Part shown: positions 8,245 through 16,225 of the stretch, one piece after another
Layout: each line of letters begins with the position of its first letter
Position numbering within the stretch: position 1 is the stretch's first letter
Source: Rheinheimera oceanensis
GTDB lineage: Bacteria; Pseudomonadota; Gammaproteobacteria; Enterobacterales; Alteromonadaceae
DNA: 64,000 bases
NCBI RefSeq assembly: GCF_018831085.1
Contig: NZ_JAGPNM010000007.1
Location: 184,514 to 248,513, forward strand
Reading direction: 5' to 3'
The notes under the pieces: generated by a model
Databases searched by the model: none
What the model was told of the DNA's origin: nothing
The model's input: only the letters and a program-made list of their open reading frames with translations
Program-made: the position numbers and the translations under genes

Positions 8245-8598
8245 TCAGGGCTTTTTAATCCAGTTACCGTCAAGCAGAATATAATGGCCGGCGCTGGTAC
8301 GCTCGAGGGCTTTTTTGCCTGCCATTGCTTCTACATCTGCTACCGCTATGTTGTTTTGTTGTGCCAGTTTGGCATATTCAGCGCGGCGGGCGTCGTTAAT
8401 CAGTTTGACAATACTGGCTGCGTCGCCGCTGTTGTTAACTACACCTAAATAGCCGTTAGCCTGCTCGCCAACCAGGCCTTGTGCTTTGGCCTGGCCCAGT
8501 GCCGACATCGCTTGCTGTAAATTCATTGCCAATACCGGCAGGCTAATGGCAAACAGTGCAGGTAACAGTAGCAGTTTTAATTTATTAAACCGTTTCAT
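8245..8598 (-). CDS. ydbL: YdbL-family periplasmic protein (DUF1318)
   Basis: A signal peptide (LLLLPALFAISLPVLA) and about 95 mature residues with the YdbL/DUF1318 pattern: AMSALGQAKAQGLVGEQANGYLG, then INDARRAEYAKLA, and a C-terminal GNWIKK. The start ATG at 8598 has AAGGAG at ideal spacing; the longer open frame upstream is rejected. It is the last gene of ydbH-ynbE-ydbL. In E. coli, YdbL is periplasmic and affects the YdbH-YnbE lipid-transport bridge, apparently as a chaperone or regulator. The same arrangement here implies the same job. Confidence 0.85.
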   Translation of the reverse strand: MKRFNKLKLLLLPALFAISLPVLAMNLQQAMSALGQAKAQGLVGEQANGYLGVVNNSGDAASIVKLINDARRAEYAKLAQQNNIAVADVEAMAGKKALERTSAGHYILLDGNWIKKP

Positions 8599-8608
8599 CT
8601 TGTGCTCC

Positions 8609-8797
8609 TTAGAATAAACCACTGTCATCGCTGAACAATTCATCCAGCTGTTTATCGACTTTAATATAGATCTCGTGCTGAATTTTCACATTCAGGTTGA
8701 TGTTAATCGGTTCGGCTGGCATAGCCACCTGCACTTTGGGGGTGCAGGCAGCCAGTAACAGTGCCAGCACGACTGCTCCGCTAAGTTGTTGTATCAT
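8609..8797 (-). CDS. ynbE: YnbE-family outer-membrane lipoprotein
   Basis: A 62-residue lipoprotein with lipobox LLLAAC near residues 13-18. The short mature part is beta-prone (ININLNVKIQHEIYIKVDKQL), alternating polar and nonpolar residues. This suits beta-strand augmentation of the C-terminal end of YdbH, as reported for E. coli YnbE, which multimerises and bridges to the outer membrane. The gene overlaps the ydbH stop by 4 bp, and ydbL starts 10 bp after it. Confidence 0.85.
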   Translation of the reverse strand: MIQQLSGAVVLALLLAACTPKVQVAMPAEPININLNVKIQHEIYIKVDKQLDELFSDDSGLF

Positions 8798-11412
8798 GGT
8801 TGTACTCCGTTAGCGCGTTTTGCGCCTGACTGTTGTAAACGTTGTTGCACCCGTTGCTTTATTTTATCGCTGATTTTGCTGCTAAGCTGCAGGCTGGTGA
8901 TCAGTGCCGGTATATCTTCTTCTAAATTAATATTCAGATTTATTGCCCGGCCAGCTTCCAGCGCCGGGTTTTGTCCTCTGAGGGTCAAACCCAGCAACAA
9001 TTTACCACTGGTATCATAGCTGACATTGCTCGACAGCACCGAATAATGAAAATCGTCCAGTGCTTCCAGCACCACTTTCATGCCCTGGTTGGTTGCTGCC
9101 ATAGATTGTGCTGTCGGTGGCCGGTACTGTAACTTGCCGCCGGGGCTTTCTGCAGCAATGCTACCATCTTTTACGCTGGCACCATTACGCCCCAGCAGCA
9201 GTGGAATAGTGCCGGAGATCCGGCCGTTGCCGGTAAGATCGGTAGTAGGGTGTTGTTGCAGCAACTGGGTTAAGTCTATTTGTTTTAACTCGAGTAATAA
9301 CTGCTGCTCTGCCAGGGTTAAATCCAGTAGTACCGGCTGCACCTGTACCTGCCCTCCCATGGCCAGCAGTTGTAACTGCTGTATATCCAGTTTACCGGCA
9401 GTAATGGCATCGCTACTGGCGGTATACTGTGCATTCAGTTTTAGCGGCCCCACCACCACGCCGTGCTCAATTTCGGCCACAGTGGCATCAGCTGTACCAA
9501 GTTGCAGCGTATCTGCCCGGTATTGTAGCTGCAGCGCTGCGGTTAACTCTTTAAACAGGCTGCGATCATAAATACCACTGACACCAGAGAAATTAATGTT
9601 AGCACTGGCACTGATTGCCGGTAGCAGGGTTAGTTCACCGGTGCCACCAATGCGGCCACGGCTAAACTCGAGTAAATCGGGCCAGGTGGTTAAGGTTGCG
9701 GCCAGCGGATTACCAGCCAGCAAAAACATATCATCCAGTTGCCAGCTAAGCTCAAGCTGATCCTGCTGATAACGCAGTTGATGTTTTAGTCCCAGGCTTG
9801 CAGCATTGCTTACATGGCCGTCAAGCGTTAATGCGCTAAGTTCGCCGCTGAGTTTACTTTGCCACTGCCAGCTTTGGGTTTTCAGCTGCGGATGTTCAAG
9901 CCCGGCCACACTAAGGTTGATATCGCTATGCAGCTGAATCTGGCTGAAGCGCTCATCACCGCTAAACCGGCCGGGGCTAATGTTGAGTTTAATATTGCGG
10001 CCATGAATATCCGGTGCGCTCAGGGTCGCGGCACTGGCGGTTAACTGCTGTACATCTAACTGCCAGCTGTCGGCCAGCCAGTAAGCGTTAAAGTTACTGT
10101 TAAGTTGTATATCGGTCAGTTTAGTGTCTGGTGCCGGGTTAAACAGCTGTTGTTTAAGGCTTAGCCTGGCCTGTTGCAGCTGCGCACTGATAGGCGGGGT
10201 AAGGTTAAGCATTACATTGCTGGTTAAACCCAGCACGGTTTTACCTTCGCTGTTAAGTGCAACATAAAGTGGCAGAGCGTTAAGTTGCGGTTGGCTTTTA
10301 CCGTCGGCATTAACGGTAATATGCAGGGCATCGGCATTCAGGCCCAATTGCAGTGCATCACCGGATAACTGTGGTTTTAATAAGGTTAGCTGGCTGTTTA
10401 ACTGATACTGGCTTAGCTCGCCTTGCTCAAGAGCAAGTTTAGCGGCTACCGTGCCTTGTAACTGGCCTATACCCGGCAGGCTAAGTGGTGCGGGCAGGTT
10501 AGCACTTAGCTGCCAGCTACCACTGGCTTGCTGGCTAAAGCTGGCCAGGCTGAGTTGATCCGGCAATGCCAATTGCCAGTTGCTTTGCACCGTTACCGGT
10601 GCGGTAAACTGGGCTAAAGCATCTGCCGGCAGCTCAACTTGCCACAGCTTAAATTGTTGCTGTAGCCAGGGGGAGGGCGGAGCAATATCCAGCTTAAATT
10701 CGCCACTGGCGTTAACGCCGTTATGGGCTGAAAGTTGCTGGCTAAGCTCAAGCCTGGCGCTGTCATCCAGCATAAGTTGGATATTAAGCAGAGGCAGGTT
10801 TTGTATGGTCTGGTAATCGCCGCTTAGTTTGAGCCGCGCGATATTGCTGCTGGCTGCATCGGTATTGGCTGTGTCGGTATTGGCTGCAGCGGTACTGGCA
10901 GCATCAGCAACAGTAAGCTGGTACTGCAGTTTTTGCTGCACTATGCTCAGTTCAGCCTGTAGCTGATAACTGCATCGGCTCTGGCCGCAGGGCAGGTTAA
11001 TACCAAGCTGTTGCAGCGAAACGGTGCCGGGTAATATGGCTGGCAACTGCCAGTTTTCCGGCAGGCTAAAAGAAGGCTCTGATGGTGTTTCTGCATTGGT
11101 GTCATGCTGTGGCCAGTGGGTAAGGGTAATATTGCCGCTGCCCAACTGCACATGATTAAGCGCCACACTAAACCAGGCCGGAAACTGCCAGCTAACTGCA
11201 ATGTCGTTCAACTGTACGTGAACATCTGCAGTATCAATATTGAAGCTAACCTGGCTTAACTGCAATTGGTGCAGCGACAGAGCTTTAACCTCATAATGCA
11301 GGTTTTGCACGGGCAGGGCTGCCAGCGTTTTCTGCAGGTACCAGTAACCCGTAGCCACTAACAGCAGCATTAGCACTAAAGCTGTAAGCAGTGTTTTATG
11401 CCACCAGCGCAT
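8794..11412 (-). CDS. ydbH: YdbH, AsmA-like inter-membrane lipid transport protein
   Basis: An 872-residue protein with an N-terminal membrane anchor (about residues 7-26) and a very long, repetitive, amphipathic beta-rich body typical of AsmA-like/TamB/YhdP bridge proteins. The family member YdbH acts redundantly with TamB and YhdP in moving phospholipid between the inner and outer membranes. The length is close to the E. coli protein (about 880). It heads the ydbH-ynbE-ydbL operon with a 4-bp overlap to ynbE. A small in-frame tandem repeat lies at 10853-10897. No promoter was pinned down; the 157-bp gap upstream separates it from the M28 peptidase gene. Confidence 0.85.
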   Translation of the reverse strand: MRWWHKTLLTALVLMLLLVATGYWYLQKTLAALPVQNLHYEVKALSLHQLQLSQVSFNIDTADVHVQLNDIAVSWQFPAWFSVALNHVQLGSGNITLTHWPQHDTNAETPSEPSFSLPENWQLPAILPGTVSLQQLGINLPCGQSRCSYQLQAELSIVQQKLQYQLTVADAASTAAANTDTANTDAASSNIARLKLSGDYQTIQNLPLLNIQLMLDDSARLELSQQLSAHNGVNASGEFKLDIAPPSPWLQQQFKLWQVELPADALAQFTAPVTVQSNWQLALPDQLSLASFSQQASGSWQLSANLPAPLSLPGIGQLQGTVAAKLALEQGELSQYQLNSQLTLLKPQLSGDALQLGLNADALHITVNADGKSQPQLNALPLYVALNSEGKTVLGLTSNVMLNLTPPISAQLQQARLSLKQQLFNPAPDTKLTDIQLNSNFNAYWLADSWQLDVQQLTASAATLSAPDIHGRNIKLNISPGRFSGDERFSQIQLHSDINLSVAGLEHPQLKTQSWQWQSKLSGELSALTLDGHVSNAASLGLKHQLRYQQDQLELSWQLDDMFLLAGNPLAATLTTWPDLLEFSRGRIGGTGELTLLPAISASANINFSGVSGIYDRSLFKELTAALQLQYRADTLQLGTADATVAEIEHGVVVGPLKLNAQYTASSDAITAGKLDIQQLQLLAMGGQVQVQPVLLDLTLAEQQLLLELKQIDLTQLLQQHPTTDLTGNGRISGTIPLLLGRNGASVKDGSIAAESPGGKLQYRPPTAQSMAATNQGMKVVLEALDDFHYSVLSSNVSYDTSGKLLLGLTLRGQNPALEAGRAINLNINLEEDIPALITSLQLSSKISDKIKQRVQQRLQQSGAKRANGVQP
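10853..10897. repeat. Three 15-bp tandem repeats inside ydbH
   Basis: Three adjoining 15-bp units (gctgcatcggtattg, gctgtgtcggtattg, gctgcagcggtactg) lie in frame and encode Ala/Asn/Thr/Asp-rich five-residue repeats (ANTDT-type) in a surface loop of YdbH. The copy number could vary by slippage without breaking the frame. Confidence 0.8.
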
Positions 11413-11525
11413 GAAATTATCCTTTAGTCAGTTAAGCCGACAGTAAGCTGAACTTACTGAATAGATTATGAATATATCAGCTGGGCCGGGTTATCTCTAT
11501 GTAGCAGTGGGATAAAAATAGCTGC

Positions 11526-11558
11526 AATAAAAAAGGGCAGCCTTAGCTGCCCCGGTAC
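11526..11558 (-). terminator. Rho-independent terminator of the M28 peptidase gene
   Basis: Read on the minus strand, GGGCAGC-TAAG-GCTGCCC is followed by TTTTTTATT just after the M28 peptidase stop. Strong stem with U-tract. Confidence 0.85.
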
Positions 11559-11569
11559 CTTAAGGTTTT

Positions 11570-13285
11570 TTATTTACGCGCATCGGCTGAGGCATCGCGT
11601 ATTGCTTTAAATTCGTTACCCTGATTCCAGTTTGGCCAGTGGCGGCTGTTAGCCAGCTCGTTGCCAACCTGATAAAACAGGAATAAGTCTTGTTGGGCGC
11701 CGCGTAAATCCCAGTTGTCGCTCCACTCGTCGTTTACCTTGTGGTAACAGCAGGCATTGTATTCAGCACGCTGGGCTTTGCCCCATTCTATGCCTTTTTC
11801 AAAGTGGTCGTTGCCGCCTTTTGCGTAAAGAATTGGTACACCTTTTTTCGACAGATTAAAGTGATCTGAACGATAAGCGATACCGGCTTCCGGGTTATGC
11901 TCACGCACGGCATAACGGCCTTGTTGTTCGGTATACTTGATCAAAATATCTTCAGCATTATTATTGCCCAGGCCAACAATCACCATATCTTTCATCGGGC
12001 CATAAACGTTCATTACGTCCATATTAATGCCTACCACGGTTTTCTCCAGTGGGAATACCGGGTTAGCGGCATACCAGGCAGAGCCTAATAAACCACGCTC
12101 TTCAGCTGTTACCGCAACAAATACCACTGAGCGCTCTGGCTGAGGCTGCTGGGTAAAGTACTCCGCCAGCGCCAGTAAGCCGCCGGTGCCGGATGCATTA
12201 TCCTGAGCGCCGTTAAATACTTTGTTTTTCGGGTTAGAGAAGTCCATTCCCAGGTGATCCCAGTGTGCCATATACAGCACATACTCATCCGGATATTTGC
12301 TGCCTTCGATATAACCCACCACATTGCTGGATACCAGCTCACGCAGGTTGTTATTTATGCTGACAGATGCAGTGGCATTTAGCGCTACTGGTGCAAAATC
12401 TTTTTCCAGTGCTTTTTTATGCATGCTGGCTAAATCGGTACCAATGTTAGCAAACAGCTTTTCGGCGGCTTCAGTTGTTACCCAGCCTTCTACTTTGGCA
12501 CGATCCATATTTTTGTTTTCGTTGATTAGATCAAATTTAATCGGTGAGCCATGGGCTACCACACCCCAACCGTAGCTTGCCGGCGCCGTTTCATGAATAA
12601 TCAGCGCCATAGCAGCACCCTGGCGGGCTGCTTCTTCAAACTTGTAGGTCCAGCGGCCGTAGTAGGTCATGGCATTGCCGTTAAATAATGCCGGATCCTG
12701 GGTAGCAAAGCCCGGATCGTTTACAAACATCACCACAGTTTTACCTGCTACGTCCAGACCTTCATAGTCGTTCCAGCCGTATTCAGGTGCTACTATACCG
12801 TAGCCGACAAACACCATTTCGCTATCAGTTACCTCAACCTGCTCGGTTACCTGGGTGGTCCAGGCTGTCATGTCGTCGCGGTAGTTAAACTGCGCCGGTA
12901 ACTTATCGCCTTTTAATGTCATGGCTGATACCTGAACCGGGTCAATCTGTACCAGTGATACCGGTTGTTTATAGCTGTCGCCATCAATAGGTTTTAAACC
13001 GATGCGGCGGAAATTGTCTTCCAGAAAAGCTACGGTTAATTCTTCACCTTTTGTGGCCGGTGCGCGGCCCTGAAATTCGTCCGCTGATAGTGTTTTAATG
13101 TATTCACCTAAACGCGGATTGACTTCGGTAAACTGTAATTCGCTGCTTTTAGCTTCAGTTTCGCTTACGACTGTAGAGTTAACTTCTGCTGTTTTTTCGT
13201 TGGCTGGTTGCTCTGAGCAGGCGGTTAATACCGCAAGTGCTGTCAGCGCAGTAGCAAGTGCGCTAAAGCGGGAAAGGCTAATCAT
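11570..13285 (-). CDS. M28-family zinc peptidase with PA domain, lipoprotein
   Basis: A 571-residue exported peptidase. The lipobox (LAVLTAC near residues 17-23) predicts a lipid anchor. A protease-associated domain occupies the middle, inserted between the N-terminal part and the catalytic core. The co-catalytic zinc site of family M28 can be read as HWDHLGMD (about residue 342), DNASGTGG (about 363), the EERGLLGS catalytic Glu pair (about 394), and a late His in RSDHFNLSKKG. The activity is likely aminopeptidase or glutamate-carboxypeptidase-like on peptides in the periplasm. Single gene with its own terminator. Confidence 0.9.
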   Translation of the reverse strand: MISLSRFSALATALTALAVLTACSEQPANEKTAEVNSTVVSETEAKSSELQFTEVNPRLGEYIKTLSADEFQGRAPATKGEELTVAFLEDNFRRIGLKPIDGDSYKQPVSLVQIDPVQVSAMTLKGDKLPAQFNYRDDMTAWTTQVTEQVEVTDSEMVFVGYGIVAPEYGWNDYEGLDVAGKTVVMFVNDPGFATQDPALFNGNAMTYYGRWTYKFEEAARQGAAMALIIHETAPASYGWGVVAHGSPIKFDLINENKNMDRAKVEGWVTTEAAEKLFANIGTDLASMHKKALEKDFAPVALNATASVSINNNLRELVSSNVVGYIEGSKYPDEYVLYMAHWDHLGMDFSNPKNKVFNGAQDNASGTGGLLALAEYFTQQPQPERSVVFVAVTAEERGLLGSAWYAANPVFPLEKTVVGINMDVMNVYGPMKDMVIVGLGNNNAEDILIKYTEQQGRYAVREHNPEAGIAYRSDHFNLSKKGVPILYAKGGNDHFEKGIEWGKAQRAEYNACCYHKVNDEWSDNWDLRGAQQDLFLFYQVGNELANSRHWPNWNQGNEFKAIRDASADARK

Positions 13286-13383
13286 AGTGGCTCCGTGGTT
13301 TTTTCTTGTTGTTTGCTTCGGTAGCTGACGCTTTGTAGCGGCGCCAGTTGGGCAAAATCAGTTTATCTTAGCGTAACTGAAAT

Positions 13384-13409
13384 CAGGCGACCAGCTTACC
13401 GGTCGCCTG
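13384..13409 (-). terminator. Hairpin after the 13420-14022 gene
   Basis: CAGGCGACC and GGTCGCCTG form a nine-base-pair stem downstream of the minus-strand secreted-protein gene, between it and the M28 gene. The following tract is only ATTT, so termination strength is uncertain. Confidence 0.55.
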
Positions 13410-13419
13410 TGCCCGGGTA

Positions 13420-14022
13420 TTAGTCTTTATAGCCCCATGGCGTTGGCGGCAGGGCGACCGGTTTGGTTAAATCAAAATCTACCCGGAACTCGCGACCTTC
13501 GCGGATCAGACGGTAGCTAAAGGTTTGTGGGTAAATATACATTTGCCAGATATTGGTATTTGACTGCGGGTTACCTAAACGCGAGAACAGCTCTTTTGAA
13601 TATTGATCGGCCGGAAAGCTCTGCACATTAGCCCAGCCTGCATCTGTAGTGTGGCCGCCGTACATGGTAGAGACATCATGGCTGCCGTTTTTTTTGCGGT
13701 GATCGTGCTTTAAACTCAGGCCTGAGCCGGTTTTGGTAATAATCCAGGTGCGGGAGTGATCATCACCAACATGAAACGGAATTTGTAATTGAGTGTCTGT
13801 ACAATTACGTACATGCATTACTAAGCGGCCTTCAAAGCCACCACTTTGCGGGTTATCAACACTGATTTTGCCTTCATAGGCTTTACCACAATGGGCTCGC
13901 AGGTTGTCGAAATAGGCGTCGTGGCTGGCGATAGAAACCAAAGGGGCGTCCTGCACAACGTTTGCTGCAACGGTAGCAGAAAATGTCAGGGCAATAGCAG
14001 TTGTAATGAAGGTCTTTTGCAT
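13420..14022 (-). CDS. Secreted hypothetical protein, 200 aa
   Basis: The start is ATG 14022, preceded by AAGGAG; an in-frame extension upstream lacks a ribosome-binding site. The N-terminus is a signal peptide (TTAIALTFSATVAA). The mature part has CGKAYEG and HVRNCTD (a likely disulfide pair), a conserved-looking HDHRKKNG segment and a DAGWANVQSFPAD stretch, ending PPTPWGYKD. I recall similar unannotated exported proteins in related marine bacteria, but no function. It is likely periplasmic. Divergent from the DUF3081-like gene. Confidence 0.65.
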   Translation of the reverse strand: MQKTFITTAIALTFSATVAANVVQDAPLVSIASHDAYFDNLRAHCGKAYEGKISVDNPQSGGFEGRLVMHVRNCTDTQLQIPFHVGDDHSRTWIITKTGSGLSLKHDHRKKNGSHDVSTMYGGHTTDAGWANVQSFPADQYSKELFSRLGNPQSNTNIWQMYIYPQTFSYRLIREGREFRVDFDLTKPVALPPTPWGYKD

Positions 14023-14120
14023 ATATTTCTCCTTATAAGACGGCCGGACTATAACCTTTGTACGTATTGGCTGCAAACCAGTGTTACTCTTCAGGCAACA
14101 GATACAGGAGCAAACTACAG

Positions 14121-14390
14121 ATGCAAAATGAACTGGATGCTAAATTTTTATTCAGCGTGTTTAGTAAAATAGAAAAGCACGGCAAGGCAATAAACAACGA
14201 GCTTGGTGCTGGCTTTGAGCTGGAAGGCGTAACGGTAAATTCCGGCTTTGACGGTTACGAGGTATATTTTAGCAATGGTAAGGTGCAGTTAACGTTGGGG
14301 TTTCATAACAAATGGCACAGTGATGCGAAATCTGAAACCGATATGGATGAATTTATGGCGCAGTTGCGTAAAATTAACCGGCAGCACTAA
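14121..14390 (+). CDS. DUF3081-like small protein, 89 aa
   Basis: From ATG 14121 the protein begins MQNELDAKFLFSVFSKI and contains GFELEGVTVNSGFDGYEVYF and LTLGFHNKW. This order matches my memory of the DUF3081 family of gammaproteobacteria, a short soluble alpha/beta protein without known function. The longer open frame starting at 14058 runs back into the divergent promoter region and is not favoured. Single gene, followed by the lysC leader. Confidence 0.6.
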   Translation: MQNELDAKFLFSVFSKIEKHGKAINNELGAGFELEGVTVNSGFDGYEVYFSNGKVQLTLGFHNKWHSDAKSETDMDEFMAQLRKINRQH

Positions 14391-14569
14391 ATTATTTTAC
14401 TACGCCTAAGGATTTGTTCAGCTTAAACCGCTACCATAGCGCACAATTATAAGCGCTGGCAGGTGCAGCAGCGGGCATTAACTGTGTAACTATTTTTTTA
14501 GACGGCTAAAAGGCTATTGCCTGTTCAGGCAAAACAAGGTAAGGTGTCGCCCGTCAATCATATCTGATA
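14391..14569 (+). promoter_or_regulatory. lysC upstream region
   Basis: About 180 bp between the DUF3081-like stop and the riboswitch. It must hold the lysC promoter. I could not single out a -35/-10 pair with confidence, and no gene is seen. Confidence 0.4.
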
Positions 14570-14738
14570 GACCAGAAGAGGTGCGTTAGCCAGGTAGTTC
14601 AGGACAGATGTCTATACATCGCAGCCTGAATAAGGGGGACTAACGCCGAGAGAAGTGCAGTTATAGAGCTGCACTTTTCGGTCGTTAAGGCTGAATCCTT
14701 GCGACTGTCACCTGAATTTCGGTGGAGAGCTTCTGGCC
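14570..14738 (+). ncRNA. Lysine riboswitch (L box) controlling lysC
   Basis: The aptamer core is recognisable: AGAGGTGCG at the 5' side, then a P2 helix (GCGTTAG with CTAACGC), GGGGGACTAACGCCGAGAG, a P4 hairpin (AGTGCAG-TTATAGAG-CTGCACT) followed by TTTCGG, and a P5 hairpin (CACCTGAATTTCGGTG). P1 is closed by GACCAGAAG at 14570-14578 with CTTCTGGCC at 14730-14738. Lysine binding should lower expression of the aspartokinase gene that starts about 94 bp later. No strong intrinsic terminator stands between the aptamer and lysC, so control is more likely at translation or Rho level (inference). Confidence 0.92.
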
Positions 14739-14831
14739 TTTGTTAATTACACAAGCGGTCTGTTGCCATTCTCGTTTTGCTGTTAGCAAATGCCATGCTC
14801 TGCTTATTATGTTTTATAAGGAGAGGCACCC

Positions 14832-16184
14832 TTGTCCAAACTTATTGTTGCAAAATTCGGCGGCACCAGTGTCGCAGACTACGATGCTATGTCGCGTTGT
14901 GCTGACATTATCCTGGCAGAACCCGCTATCCGTTTAGTGGTGGTTAGCGCCAGTTCCGGCGTTACCAACCTTTTAGTCGATATTACCAAACATACCGATA
15001 TTGCCGAGCGCTATGCCTGTTATCAGGGCATTGAGCGTATTACGCTGGCCGTATTAAACCGTTTGCAGCAGCCCGATGCCGTAGCAGCCGATATTGATCA
15101 GTTGCTTTCGGCGCTCAAAGAGCTGATAGAGCAGGGCGGCGCGGTATACAGCGGTGCACATAAAGACGAGATTCAATCTTTCGGTGAGCGCTTAAGCTCA
15201 GTACTGTTTGCTCAGGTACTGCGTGAGCGAGGTGCGGCAGGGTTATGCTTTGATGCCCGCCGTGTGTTGCGTACCGACAGCCGCTTTGGTAAAGGCGAGC
15301 CGCAAATTGAGCAAATTAGCGAGCTGTGTGCCATACAATTGCAACCTTTGCTGGCAGATAACGTAGTGGTTACGCAAGGTTTTATTGGTGCTGATGATAT
15401 CGGCCAGACTACCACGCTTGGCCGGGGCGGTTCCGATTACAGTGCAGCGTTATTGGGTGAAGCACTAAATGCTGCGGTGGTACAAATATGGACCGACGTG
15501 GTTGGTATTTTTACTACCGATCCGCGCTTAACCGATCAGGCGCGCTGCATTAAAGAAATCAGCTTTGATGAAGCCGCCGAAATGGCCACCTTTGGTGCCA
15601 AAGTACTACACCCGGCAACCTTAATACCGGCAATGCGGCGTAATATTGGTGTGTTTGTCGGCTCCAGCCGCGAGCCACAAGCCGGTGGTACCTGGATAGC
15701 CAAAGAGGTAAAAGAGCGCCCGCCATATCGCGCTATAGCGCTCAGAAAGTCTCAAACGCTGATCACTGTTAAAAGCCCGGCCATGTTGCATGCTGCCGGT
15801 TTTTTAACCCGGGTGTTTGATATTTTAAGCCGGCATCAGATTTCGGTCGATTTAGTGACTACCTCTGAAATCAGTGTGGCGCTAACATTAGATGAAGGCG
15901 GTATGAGTAGTGCCTTCAGTGCCTCGGTAGAACCTGCAATTAGCGAGCTGCGCAGTTTTTGTGAGGTGTCTGTAGAGCAAGGCTTAAGCCTGATTGCCGT
16001 GATTGGCAACCATCTGCACAGCAGCAAAGGGGTAACCGGTGATTTATTTAACACACTGGAGCGCATTAACATGCGGCTGATCTGCCATGGTGCATCAAAG
16101 CACAATTTATGCTTTTTAGTGCAGGATGCCGATGCCCCGGCAGTAGTAAAACAGCTGCATCAAAGTTTGTTTAGTGCAGCGTAA
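14832..16184 (+). CDS. lysC: Aspartokinase III, lysine-sensitive
   Basis: Phosphorylates L-aspartate, the first step to lysine, threonine, methionine and diaminopimelate. 450 residues, the usual size of the monofunctional class. KFGGTSVAD (about residues 7-15) forms the ATP/aspartate site, with LGRGGSDYSAALLG near 199 and IWTDVVGIFTTDPR near 217; two ACT domains fill the C-terminal 150 residues. Translation starts at TTG (14832) behind AAGGAG, a weak codon consistent with tight control. The riboswitch upstream and the class-III sequence both indicate lysine feedback. Confidence 0.95.
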   Translation: MSKLIVAKFGGTSVADYDAMSRCADIILAEPAIRLVVVSASSGVTNLLVDITKHTDIAERYACYQGIERITLAVLNRLQQPDAVAADIDQLLSALKELIEQGGAVYSGAHKDEIQSFGERLSSVLFAQVLRERGAAGLCFDARRVLRTDSRFGKGEPQIEQISELCAIQLQPLLADNVVVTQGFIGADDIGQTTTLGRGGSDYSAALLGEALNAAVVQIWTDVVGIFTTDPRLTDQARCIKEISFDEAAEMATFGAKVLHPATLIPAMRRNIGVFVGSSREPQAGGTWIAKEVKERPPYRAIALRKSQTLITVKSPAMLHAAGFLTRVFDILSRHQISVDLVTTSEISVALTLDEGGMSSAFSASVEPAISELRSFCEVSVEQGLSLIAVIGNHLHSSKGVTGDLFNTLERINMRLICHGASKHNLCFLVQDADAPAVVKQLHQSLFSAA

Positions 16185-16192
16185 TGAGCACA

Positions 16193-16225
16193 GCAGTAGC
16201 ATCATTTAAGATGCTACTGCAGTAT
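16193..16225 (+). terminator. lysC terminator, overlapping the end of the convergent gene
   Basis: GCAGTAGCATC-ATTTAA-GATGCTACTGC followed by AGTATTTTG. A long perfect stem directly after lysC whose right arm includes the stop codon of the convergent symporter gene, so the two transcripts share it. Confidence 0.75.

Noticed and set aside
9080..9571. 163-aa Cys/Ser-rich frame inside ydbH on the other strand
   Set aside because: Composition follows from antisense reading of Gln/Leu codons; no independent signal.
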